From Cornus controversa (taxonomy: Eukaryota; Streptophyta; Magnoliopsida; Cornales; Cornaceae): a DNA stretch of 64,000 bases. The stretch lies in contig CM048845.1 of assembly GCA_026545225.1 (NCBI GenBank), positions 101,986,033 through 102,050,032 on the forward strand, in the 5' to 3' direction. Positions within the stretch are counted from its first letter, which is position 1. Each line of letters starts with the position of its first letter. The translations under genes were made by a program, and so were the position numbers. Positions 11,601 to 24,500 of the stretch are shown piece by piece. The notes below the pieces were generated by a model. The model did no database searches. It worked only from the letters and a program-made list of their open reading frames with translations, and was not told where the DNA came from.

Positions 11601-14600
11601 CCAGAAATAAATTGTTCGATGCGCTGTGGCACCTCAGAGGTCCATGACCTTAAAGAACACTCAAAAATTAAGAAAATGTTCGTTTTGTACCCAAAAAGAA
11701 AGTGAAAATATTAAAACTAAATTTTTTGAATAACATGCCATCTTAATTCGAGAAAATGATGTTTAAACAATAATAATATAGAATTATGCAATTTAATTTA
11801 TGGCGGATTCAAAGCCAAATGAGGCAACAAAAATTACTCATTCAATCAATAGAATTGACAAGTCTGCTCACCGCTGTACTCTGAGAAACCTGATTACCAC
11901 CATCAGTGGGTAGCTCCATAACATTTTCAAGATCAACCTTAGCAAGCTCAGGATGTGTAAGCTGGTTGGTTGAATCATCAGAAGAAAGAGCCAGAAAAGC
12001 TTTTCTAGCTTCTCTGCGAGCATCTGGAGTAAAACAACAAAAATAAGATGTGTTACAACAAAATCCAGTTAATCCAATTAAATAAGTACGCATCAAAGCA
12101 AAGTTCGATAACAACATAAAATTAATTTAACAAACTTCAAGGTAAGTAATGTTTAAGGAAAATGCATGCCATCATTACATAAAAAATATATAAAAAAAAA
12201 GGATCAAAAAGAAAAGAAAATAGAGAAAAACAAACAAACAAACAAAAAAGCTCCTACTCCCAGAAAGGAAACCCAACAATCTTCTAGAAATCTGCAAAAA
12301 AAATCGTTGGGAATGCCTTAAAATCATTGAGAAACACCTGATACATGTTTTAGAATCAGATAAAAATGTTCCAATCTTAAACTGGAATCGACACCAAAAT
12401 TTACAATAAATTACCTATAATTCTTGCAAGCCTTTCTCCAATACCAAACATAAATAATCATCTTCTTCAAAATATAAAACTGTTGCAATCTTAAACTGAA
12501 ATCGACTCCAAAATTGACAGGAAATTTCCTATAAATCTTGCGAGTCTTTTTCATTTCCCAATAGTCCAATACCAAACATAATAATAACCATCCTTTTCAA
12601 GTTTTGGCAATTCTTCTCCCTAAGGTTTTTTACTTAAAGTTTTTACACATTTTCAGTTCCTAGTTGTCTTGGCAAAGTTTCTCATCAGACTTCCCAGTAG
12701 TTTTCCCATGCAATCTCAAATCATTTCCCCTTAATTCAACCCACTCTCTTTAGAACCATGTTTCCTGCTCCCACTGCTGCTTCCAGTGCCAACCCTATAC
12801 ATGCAGGCCATTCATCACAAGAAACTTTATTCGAAGTGCGTCATATCAAGAATATTTTGGGAGAGTACATAAATATCTCCAAAATGGGCTCCACTTCAAT
12901 GACTTCAAATCATCTCAGCTCGAGTCCAGAACTTTTTCCTGCTACACCTTTAAGATATGCTGAAGACAAGCTTAGATTTTTTCCAAGGTACAAAACTAAT
13001 AGTGTTTGACAACTACATTCTTAAAATCCCACTATTCATGTGAAACATTGGCCACGGAACCTAGGAACCCAAAATTGCTTTCAAAAAAAACAAAAGGTCC
13101 AACAGCTCATGTGGTACAGCACGTTATGACTAAAATGCAATTAAATTTATAATTGTTTTTCCAGATTAACACTGTCTCCTGTGGTTTCACATGGAAACAT
13201 CATATACCCATTTATGTGCCCTATACTCCAACATTATGGACTAGACTCTGCCTTCAAAAAATTCATCAACTTTAGAGGTCCAGCCGTCATTGTGCTCCTA
13301 GCTCTTGTAGGTGGGATAAAACCCTCGTCTGATAAGGTAGCTCTAGTAGTCTCGAGAAGCTGCTGCTGGGCCTTGCATGGGACAGAGGTTTCTTTTCTTC
13401 TATACATGAGCACACCTAACCACTTCTTTCAATGAGCACTCCTTACCGAATGCCCACAGAGATCTTTCTTCTTTCCTCTAGTCCACTCACAACAAAATAA
13501 TCTCTGATGTAGTATCAGCAAGAGCCCTGTACTCGGCTTCTGCACTAGAGCGAGCAACCAGTGTCTCTTTCTTGCTCTTCTAAGATAGTTGAGAGCTACA
13601 AAGCACGGATACTCCAAGAGTACCGTGGCCGTATCGGACACGTATCCGATACGGATAGAGCAGGATACGTGTCCGATACGGCTAAGAAGTATCCCATTTT
13701 TTTTTAATATCGGATACGGCTAGGATACGCGAGGGATACGGCTAGGATACGCGGGGATATGTCAGGATACGTTTAGGATACGGCTATGATATTTTTCGGG
13801 ACAAATTTGTAATTTTTTGTTCTATAAAATGGGGTTGAGATTGTAATATTAAAAACTTTATGGATAAGAAAATAAGGATCATTTTATAATAAAACAAAAA
13901 TATTTTTAAAACCCTCGAGTAAGTGAGTCATTGTAAAAAATATTAGAAAAGATAGTAAATTTCTAGATTTTAAATTCTTATATTTTGTATAATTACTTTA
14001 ACTATATTTATTGTACGGTTGAAGAATAAAAATTAATATTTTATGTATAATATTATATTTTTATTTATTTATTTATTTGACGTATCCTTGCCGTGTCCGT
14101 ATCCTATTTTTTTGAGATTTGCGGATTTGCCGTATCGCCGTATCCGTATCCCGTGTCCTTGTCCATGCTTCCTAGGTTGAGAGTCACTGAAGAAAAGGCA
14201 AAAGCCGGTAGTATAGCAACGATCTATAACATCACCAGCATTAATACCTGACTTCAGCCTTCATTTAAGAGGTAGGGGCTGCCATTAAAGAGGTAGGCAT
14301 TAAGGCAGGCTTTAAGGCCAAAATAAGGCTAAGGAATATAGCTTGTCAATCATAAGTTAGTAGCTAATAATTCTAGGATTCCAAAGCAATAACCACAGAT
14401 GGAGGAGCATTCCTCTTTTTAACCAGTTTTCCCAAACCAAGATATCCAGCCTATCCTGAAAAAGGTACTCTCTCCAAAAAGTAGCATCGTAGCAAGAGTG
14501 GTTTTGACTAAGCATATGACAAAGGATCACCATGAAAGCGAAGTCAGTCCCTTCCACAATTTATTTCTCCGGAAGGGAACCAGTCAGATCAACATCTACC

Positions 14601-17600
14601 AGCACTCGAGCAAAGTGACCAAGAGTGAAGTTGTAATCAATAAAATCAAGTGAATCAAAATACGGAGTTGAAGGAAATGGATTGTAGAACGAGATCTGGG
14701 TTGAGAAGCTGTACGCCCGCCAGCACGGTAAGGAAGTGAAGACCGTATCCAGAACTTGAGGTGGATTGGGTTTAAGAACTATTGAGGGCTGGAATAGGAC
14801 TGCCATGTTACAGCTTTTCTGGAGAGTAGTTAATCATAATGGGTTCATTTTAGAAATCGAAATCGTGACTGAGGTCTGCCAACTGATCAACGCTAGGCAC
14901 AAATAGCAGACCTGATGAAAGATTTTGACACATTGCGATGGGACTTTCTCTTGACTGTTCTACGGATTGTAGGCTTCCCAGAAACTATCGTTCGTTGGAT
15001 TGAGGAATGTATTATAACTCCTAAGTTCTCCATCTCTCTGAATGGGTCCTGGCGCCTTAACATGTCCACATTTATGCAGGGCAAGGGTAAGCCTCGCCTC
15101 AAACCATCCCCACAAGCTTCCTCAGATGCAGAGGTAAAAGAAGCTTGGGAGAGATTGATCTTTAATCTGGCATGGGCTGACGCATCAAGTCATGTATACT
15201 TTTCATACACATAGTAGTACTTATACCCTTAATATCCGCTATTGTCCCCCCTAAAGCTGTCTTATGTTCTCTAAGGACATTAAATGAAGAAAGGAAATCC
15301 AGGGATGTTATGTCATGATCCACGGAATATTGTGTCTCAACACCACAAGGCATTATCTCAAACTACTCGCCCAAAGGCCATCCCAACCTCAGCCCCCACC
15401 TTCCAATTCACCCTATTAGTACTCCTCCCACACAAGAAGATGAATCAGAACTTTTAAATTGTTATCTATCAATAATAGCTCATTGATGGATGTCGATCTA
15501 GCATAGCTCAAACGCTGATTTACAACGTTTAGTTCATTTTCTAGGAACCAGACTCATACAAGGGACTCCATGAGAAACCATCAATCTAACCTCTTCTACA
15601 CAAAACAAAAAGTCCAATAGCAGGCCAGACCTACTGCCAATCTATTTTACATCCAAACACTAATATCATCAACTTGCAAAGCAAAACGAGCTAATGAATG
15701 TGCCACGCCTTTTTTTTTTTTTTTTTTTTTTGCATAGGTAAAAGAATATGCACTGTATTTCCATGAGAACACCTCAGTATTGAAATCTAAATCACCAAAG
15801 TTTACTACCCTCAACTTTTGGATCAGGTGAAGAAAAAAAGATGCCTATATCTGTATGGTAGAACTACATGCCAACAGGGATCTGGAACGCAGATGAATTA
15901 CCAAATGGTTCTAAATTGGTAGGAAGAACATACCATACAATGAATTAGGACGTGAATCCCTTATTGAATGACCATGCCGCCATCCCATCTTCAGCAGCAA
16001 CTTTACACCTGATCAGCAATAGCATGAAGATGTTGAGAGATGCAGTAACCACACTTGGAAACAAGATATAGTTTTCACAGTAAAACTGAAGCGAACCAAT
16101 AGAATCTGTGGCTGGAAGAACAATTTCATCGGGAACAGGTCCAGGAATAGCTGACGGCCTGCAATACATGAAAGACAAGGCTAAGATATTTTGATGACCC
16201 TGCCCACAAGAAATGAAAACACAACAGAAAGAGGAAAAGAAAAACACACACACACACAAACAAACAAAAACAAAATAACACATACGATAAAGTATATAAG
16301 GCTCTATACTTGATGCAGAACATTTAAAAAGGATATATAAGGCTACAAGTGACATAGAACATTCATATTCAAAATGCAAACTTACAACTGTATACTAAAA
16401 CTCCAAAGTGGAGGAAAAAAATAATTAACAAAATTAATTCAACAACTAGTTATAAAGGCCAGAAACATGTTGTTGTTTTCATACCAAAAGTAAATTCAAA
16501 AACAAATTCACTGGAACAGTAACATCCATACGAAAATTATTCGAATTTCCAGGTGAAAAGTAACAGAAGCATTGCTTACGACTTAAAAAGAATGCTGTAT
16601 TAAAACAGATACAAACCCCCTTCCCACAAAATAATAATAATAATATATGCTTAGAATGTAACAACTTCAAATTCACATGAAAGTTACGAAGAAGTTCCGG
16701 GAGTTACGAAGGAAGTTTCGAGCTTATATTGGTCGTGGGAAAGGGTGAAGAAAAATTAAAAGGAAACATGAAAAGAAGGAACTGAATGTAGAGAACCCAA
16801 AATGCACTGCAGGTTGTAATATCTAACAACTTCATCACAACCAATTGGAAATGATTCAAATGGTTTTCTGACCAATGTTATTGGTAATAAATCATTGATG
16901 AAAGTACTCAACTCCAACTTGTATAATGTCATTACTGATCAGAAAATCAAGAAATGTGAATGATGAGCACTTGAAAAAACCTCTGTTGCTGTTCCTTCTC
17001 AGCTTGTTTGCGAGCAAGTTCAGCAGCTGTGAATCCAAATGTATCAAACTGCATGGATGTCCCCAAGGAGCGGCCTTCCATTTCCTAAATGTGAAAAGGA
17101 CAAGTAAAACACTTGAATGGCTGTCTACTAAATTTGAATTAACTGCATTCAGTAGATTAAATGTCAACCGTATGACAATTATTGAGACCCGATAACTGCA
17201 TCCTAAGTGATCTACAATACAATTTCTGTCCATTGTTTTGGGTGGGAAGAAGTAATGCTGAATGGATGGATCATGGTGTAATTCAGGTCCCTGCAATTTT
17301 TTTGTGATTTGGGGACTGACAATCACAATGAAGGTCTAACCAGTGTTACATCTGAGCAGATTTATATCCATACTAGTACAATATTATTAGTGAAATGGGT
17401 CTATCTTGTAGTACACACTTGGGAAAAATGCACTGTTAACCAGTTCTCACAAGTAAAAGTTAGTAAGGGTTGTAAAAAATATAATATATCCAATAAACTC
17501 AGATTTCACCATTACAGTTGGATTCCTCTTTGAATAAAAGCATAGCACCAAAAATAGTACCCAGATGGACCAAATGATGGACTTCTAAAAGACAACAAAT

Positions 17601-18559
17601 ATAGTGAGATTACAAAAAAGATTGTACAAGCACATTTTCTTGTAGAGTGTATTGTGTGTGTGTGTGAAATTTGAAGGTTTTTAAATTTAAAAATAAAAAT
17701 AAAAATAGACTCTGGATCCGATCATACCATAATTTAGCTTTAAAATGATGGCAAATTACATAACAAAATAATTTCAAATTTCCCAATATCTTCAAAATTA
17801 TTCCAGAATTCACAAAGCTTTCTTTAATTTTAACTTATAAATTCATATAACTTCTAGATTTATTGTTTTTAGAATTATATCTTATAATCACAAATTATTT
17901 AAGGAAAAGGGCCCTTTCATACATTTATGCTTTCTACTGTGATTTATACAAGTTTCTTAATTTCTCAAACTATCTTGATCTTCTTCTTTTTTTTAACTTT
18001 AAGTGTTAGGCTAAATGAATAATGTGTTCAAGGCTTCAACTTCAAGCTTAGGAGGGGAATAGTAAAATTGACAAATAACCACATATTTACTTATAAAAAA
18101 AAATAAAAACCAATAGTCATTAATATGACCACAAAACATGCCACACCTCATACAAGTTTTCCCTAAAATGGAAATTGATTGACATCACTTCACCGTTTTT
18201 TGAGAAACAGTAATTTTTAATTCAGAAAATAGAGTGTAGTCCTAGCTGAAGAAAATGAATTAGAATCAGTATAATGGTATGCATAAAATTAAATATCATT
18301 TCAAACAACGAAAACAGATACAGTTCTATCAAGAAAGGAAGACAATATAACAGAACACATGTAACGACCACCAAATTTTATAATATACAAATTAGTAATT
18401 AATTAAGGAGTAAAATTGAAAAAGAGTAATTAAGTATTTAATAAATTAAGAAATAATGGAAATAAAAATATAATCCTAATTTCAATAGGAGAAGTATATG
18501 GGTATGGACTATGGATACTATAATCCTAATCTAAATAGGAGACTACGTGTGTATTGGGA

Positions 18560-18596
<37 letters not shown>

Positions 18597-21500
18597 CAGG
18601 TAAGTGATATTCTACTGATTTACAAGGATTTCTATGTCTTGATAATATGTAAAATAAAATCTGATGGGTTTAATGGATATAAAAATACTTTAGATGTTTA
18701 TACATGCTGTATAATCTTGAAATTCTTGATGATAATATTGATTTATTAATTAATAGACATCTAAATTTGACTTGGGTTGAATTGGGTCTTGGTGGTTATA
18801 CATATATCTATATGTATATGAGTTTACTGTCGAAATAAAGCATGCATTGTTATGAATATCAGAACATGTATATTTATGCTATGTATGCTGTGGTCAAGGG
18901 GTTGTGCTAGGAAGCACAGACACACCTAAAAGGTCGAAGAATCCGTGTCGGACACGTATCGGACACCGACACGCGTCGGACAAGCCCCGACACGTGTCGG
19001 ACACACCAAAATACGTGTCCTAATTTTTTTATTTTTGGACACACCACGGACACGGCATAGACACACCATGGACACGTGTCCGACACGCGTGTCATATCGT
19101 TAGAGAGTTTTTAGAAAGTTTTAAAAAGAAAGATAGTTTAAAATGTAAATATGATGACTTCTTTGAATTTTTTTAATAAAATATTGCACTCATACCATAT
19201 AATATTTCATTTTTTTTATAGAAAACAACTATTATCATTATTGTGGAGTAGATTCGATTGTATAGTTCTTTAAACGATAAACTAATTGTTTTTATAGCTC
19301 ATTAATTATTATGATTTGTGAATTTTCATTGTTAGGTTGATCTCATATATATAAAAAGATATAATTATTAATCGCGTGTCCCCGCCGTGTCCGTATCCTA
19401 GTTTTTTAGGATCTGCCGTGTCGCTGTGTCCGTGTCGTGTCGTATCTGTGTCCCGTATCCGTATCTGTGCTTCTTAGGGGTTGTGTATACGATATATATA
19501 TATATATATATATTACATATATGGTGTAGCTTGGACCCTAACTTAAATTAACAGATGCTCGCTCAAAAACACATGCATAGGGGTGTGTGTGAGTGTATTT
19601 AGAACAGTGGGTATATCACTATATCTAATGGCTGAAACTTGAATTTGAGGCCATGGAATTACAATATTTTTAGCTCATTAGATGATTTGGGTGATGGGCA
19701 AACAAAGCCCTATGGTTTGGATGGGATTAGAGCTTGTTTGGATGGTTGATTACAGGTTGGAAAATGGCTCATCGCGCAGTGGCATGAAGGGGTTTACTGT
19801 GTAACCTTCTGCAGCGTGAAAGAGAGAGGAGCAAAAAGGTACCCAGCGCATGCACTATCCCACATGCACCAGTGGCGCGTGAAGCATGCCTAGTGGTAGT
19901 TTGGGGTGGTGGATGGGTGATTCCAACCCCACTCGCCGAGCCCAACATGTGGGTCCCGTTTTCAGGCCCACCCGAGATGAAAATATAATTATTTTATATT
20001 TTAATTATTAAAAGAATTAGAAAAAATAAGAAATAAATATTTAAATTTCAGGAAATTGTGAAATTTTATATTTAAATAATATTAACTTATTTAGGTCATA
20101 ATACACTTAAAGAACTAGGTTTGGATTAGTTGGTTATTTATTTAGTTCGAAAAATAGCACTTTTAGGCACGAAAACTAAGAATATAGATTATTCTTAATT
20201 AGTTAGGTCACGAAATTTTATAGGTAATTAGATTAGGTAGGATTACATGATTCTAGGTATGGTACCCTCCTTAGATTAGGTTAATAGATTACAAATAGTA
20301 ACTAAGATAGGTTTTAGGGCACGCATACATTGGTGTGGGTGGGTGGGTGGGTGTGTGGGGTTGATAATTGAAATTGTGGAGTTGACACGTTGTGTACATG
20401 TCCAAATTTTATTGGCGCAACAATCTTTCGAGATGAGTGAGCACAAGCAGTGGTTTTGGATAAGTGTCCCTTGGGTTGAGGTTGTGATCCTCCCCCACCA
20501 CTGATAGTTGGGTTGACCACTGATAGTTGGTTGACGTTGTGATCTACTATCACTAGTGACTTGGGTATTGTTGTGTATGAGTCATATCACTACGGTATGT
20601 GTTGAGTTGGGTTGTGGACTCTTCCACGTTACCAGGAGAGTTGTGACCTCTCCTAGCCACCAGAAGAAAGAGTGTGGGTTGAGTTAAATGGTTCACCCGT
20701 GGCTGCTAGAGACAAGTATTATCTTAATTGATGGATTGTTGGTAATTGTGTACGACCTTAGAGAAAGGTTTCGATCAGAGTTGAGGATCAGTGACGGACT
20801 CAAAAATATTTTTTAGTGGGGACGACGTTAAATAATAATAAGATTAATTTTTTTTAAAACAAAGATAATAAGTACAAATATGTAAATGTTAATTGATAAT
20901 ATCTTCATTCAATACATTTTATAATTGTATTCTATGAAAATATCTCATTTTCAATGTCATTAAATATACTTCTCTTAATATTTATAATTAAATATGCCTC
21001 CGTCACGGTATGTTTTCTTGTATAAAAAAAATTACAAACAAGGAACACAAACTATTAGACGAACCTCGTCACTGAGTTGCGTAAACATACTTCTTCCTCC
21101 CTTCTCTTTCTTGTCTTTGTGTTGGATTTTAGGACCAAAGATATTTTTATAATTTTGTAGAAGCATTTATACAATCATTAAAAGATAGATGCAAAACTAA
21201 AATAACAAAAAGGTTGAGTGAATGTGACTCTACAAATGACGAGGTGAGAAAGAGAGAGAGTTGATTACTCTTTTTTGATGACCTAAAACTTTAGTGGGGC
21301 GAGTATATACAATGAAGTTTAGTGGGGGCAATCTTAGATCTTTAATAAAAATATAGGTATATAATGGAAATAGAAAAAAATCCAGTTGGGGCGGAGGCAA
21401 TCTTAGAAATTTATTAAAATATCGGTATATAATGGAAATAAAAAAAAAGGATGCCCCCACTGGGCCTAAGGTAGGTCTGTGCCTGTTGAGGATCAGCATT

Positions 21501-24500
21501 AGTCATAGTGATGGACAGTTCAATTTTAGTTGTCTTGAACTTGCACTTAAGAGTGCATACTGCTAGTGACTAGTTGATTATGTGATGTTGTTGAATCGTG
21601 TGAGAGGATGGAATTTAAAATATTGATGGTTAATAGCTTATCTCTAGTTGTTATATGTTGTTGTTATTAAATTCAATAATAGTTAATTAATGATTTTCAC
21701 TGTTAAAAAATAATGTTTTAATATAACTATATTAACTGGCCGTTTTTGTCAATTAGCTAGAATGTTACTTACTAAGCTTTCTCAAGTTCACCCCTCTTTT
21801 CCAACGTTTCAGATTGAGTTAGTACATGGAGAAGAAGCGTGATAGTTTAGAGGCATTTGCTTTTGCTATTTTAGTTATTAAGAAGAGATAAAGATGGGAG
21901 ATTTGCATGCGTGAGGGGGTGGATGGGAAAGGGAAGGTACATGCAAGGGACTGAACATATTCTCATTCGATACATAGTATACATGTGTAAAAGACAGCAA
22001 AATTGAATAGTATAGGCCTACATAGAAACATAGTTGTCAAAGGCACGAGGTGCAGCTTCTGCGCCTAGGGTATGCCCAGGCGAGGCACTTTGAAAGAGGC
22101 GCGCGCCTTAGGCACTGAGGCGCGAGGCGCAGCAAGTGCATGCTCTGGTTTTTTTTCCTCTCTCTCTTCTGATCTGTTTTTCTAGAGAACCTTTTCTTCT
22201 TCTTTTTCTGTTTTTTTTTAATCTTTGAAGTAATTTCATATCAGAAAATCAATGATTTTCCTCTTTTCTTCTTCAATTTAATTCCTTCACATCCTCTGTT
22301 CTGTTGTAATCTAGCTTCACTGATTAATAGCCTTTTTTGGCGCTTAGTATTCTGCTTTCATAATGGGGAGGTTACCATGTAAATAGTTTGCTATGTCTAG
22401 ATAATTGAATTGCAAGCATCTCCTCAGTTCTCACTTTTCACTCACTCCGGAATCTGGTATTCTGTTTCATTTGTTGTTAATTGCCATGTATATGCTTTTT
22501 ATTTGCTCTCAATTGTAGTTGTTCTACATTGTTTCACTCACTCACTACAAAAATGTTATATTTTTTAAAAAAAATTCAACTTGCGCCTCACTTCAGTCAG
22601 GCCTGCGCCTCGCCTCGCGCCTCAGGCTCCAAGAGGCCTTAGCACCTTAGTGCGCTTTGAGCCTTTAACAACTATGCATAGGAAAAAAGAAAACAATAGG
22701 CAGACAAACAGGAGAGAAAGAAGGATGAGAATTAAAAGCAAGGAAAGGAGATGATAGGATTAACCTCTTCTTATGTTTGGATATTAAGTAGATAAAGAAA
22801 AGAAGAATATAGTGACCTCTTTTCAAAATTTTCGGAAAAAAAAATGTTGAGAGAGAGAGAAAAAAAAATATCAAAGCATATTTTATTCCTCTCCTTTCTC
22901 TCCCTTTCTTTTTCTTCCAAATTCCTCGTTCTAGTCGAGCAAAGCCCCGAACATTCCGGTTGCTGAAAAAAAAAATTCATTCTAACACGTGTAGGTCTAT
23001 TATGATGAGCTCCACCCTCAATAATATAAAAATATAGGGTAAATACCACTTACACCCCCTCAGTTTAGGCAATTTTCCGACTAGACCCCCTCTAGTTTCA
23101 ATAATCCCAAGTCCCGACTACACCCCTTGGAACTAATGTCCGTCAGCTGTACTAACGGTTTTGGGTGAATTTACAATTTTACCCATCATTAATACATTTA
23201 AATTAATCAATAAAAGCTATTGATGTAAAAAGACATAATTGCCCTCCCTTATATTGAATCAATCTTCTCTCTCTAACTTTCCCTCATCAGTCACCAGTCT
23301 CAGTTTCTCTCTCTAACTCTCTCTCATCTTTCTCTCTCTAACTACCGTCTGCCACTTTCTCTCTCTAACTACAGTCTCAGTTGCTCTCTCTAACTCTCCC
23401 TCATCTTTCTCTCTAACTACAGACTCAATTTCTCTCTCTAACTCTCCTTTTTAGTTTTTTTTTTCTAGCTTGAGTGAGTTGTATTAGTGGATATTTGTTC
23501 ATTGTGGATTTTATTCTGTTAAATGATATTTTGTATTGGTGATCTGGTTTATTTGATGTTGTGGTGGATGAATTTGGAAGATGAATTGAAGTATTTAGGT
23601 ATAGGAATACAGGATTCTGTATTTAAATTTTGGAGTGTGGTAACATACCTCTTTCTCATCATCATCCAAGAAGTTAAAAATATTTTGTTCCTTAACTTCA
23701 GCTCTATTCTTCCGGGATGACGTAAATGTTTGGGGAGTCCATCCTGCAAGTATTTTCACACATATTAATAAAAATAACACCAATAAGAAATTCAGAGCAA
23801 TATGAAGTAGTCTAATTCTAAGGTGCATTGAAAATATACCCTCTTTAGAGCCAACAGAATTATAGTAACCAGCAGAGAAACCTCCAGTAAATGCTCCATG
23901 GAATCTTCTTCTCCCTTCTTCATCTCTGACCTGAAAATTACATAATTTTAACATGGCTAACATCTGATTCACAGTACACAAAGATGCTTAAATTAAAAAT
24001 ATAGCAAATTTGTTGCTTTAATCTAAAAATATATTCAAGATGGCATATGCAGCCTTGACCACCATGTAATTCCTCTATCCCTTGTAAATTTATAAGCATA
24101 CTCTGACGGACCAGAATTACAAATTTGATTCACGATAAGGGTGTCTTTAAACATCCCATAGAAATAAAATGGCTCCACCGCGTTTTACACAGCATTTGAA
24201 GGTAATAACCCATTATCGTTAATGGCCCCAAAATTAGGTGAAACATTCAAATGCTTCCCATGACCCGCCTAAAATCCTATTAATACCAAAAACAACAAAA
24301 CTATTTGATCGAAACCCTCAATTACAAATGAAGGTAAGCCTTCAATTGCAAATTAAAATAATGATCAAATAATAACATAAAATTAAAAACGAAATTACTA
24401 GAGGGAAATAAATTAAAGGCTAGAAGAGAAACGCTGAAGTAATATATCAATCCATGGCTGTAGTTCACAGCTTTGCTTCAACTTAACCGATCATTACCAT

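Larger units (their letters stand above)
8367..11871. other. TGH intron (3.5 kb) between the exons at 12023-11872 and 8366-8291
   Basis: It contains a Mutator-like element (9029-9815) and a solo LTR (10210-10798). I recognise nothing in 8400-9020 or 10800-11870 apart from AT-rich sequence. Confidence 0.75.
12024..15933. other. TGH intron (3.9 kb) packed with old retroelement pieces
   Basis: It contains a tandem duplication (12367-12600), a Copia fossil carrying a hAT MITE (13440-14280), LINE pieces on both strands (14345-15115) and a 24-base T-run near 15709-15732. Nothing else was recognised; 12740-13010 is open by chance and matches nothing I know. Confidence 0.7.
18360..21830. mobile_element. 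Possible Gypsy-type LTR fossil carrying two hAT-type MITEs
   Basis: The left side begins TGTAACGACCACCAAATTTT, a common start for plant Gypsy LTRs. Near 21770-21815 there is an actaagctttctcaagttca / cccctctttt stretch of the sort found near the ends of such LTRs. No right-hand target duplication was found, and the rest is degenerate. The family and right border are tentative. Confidence 0.3.
17085..23648. other. TGH intron (6.6 kb) between exons 3 and 4
   Basis: This is the longest TGH intron seen. It holds a possible Gypsy-type LTR fossil, three hAT-type MITEs and a Mutator-type end near 23036. Bases 17100-18350 are AT-rich with no recognised content. (TA)n runs occur at about 18562-18593 and 19490-19513. 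Confidence 0.75.

Noticed and set aside
15945-16379. A 144-codon minus-strand frame
   Set aside because: It runs through the small 16009-16096 TGH intron and beyond the exon borders. Spliced reading gives the G-patch, so this frame is an artefact.
16926-17326. Overlapping frames of 89 and 144 codons on both strands
   Set aside because: They overlap TGH exon 4 (17084-16981) in the wrong frame or strand.
22060-22630. GC-rich island as a promoter CpG island
   Set aside because: The GC comes from the repeated GCGCC motifs of a hAT-type MITE with inverted ends and a target duplication.
23595-23981. A 128-codon minus-strand frame
   Set aside because: It is TGH exons 2 and 3 read through their intron; the spliced model replaces it.
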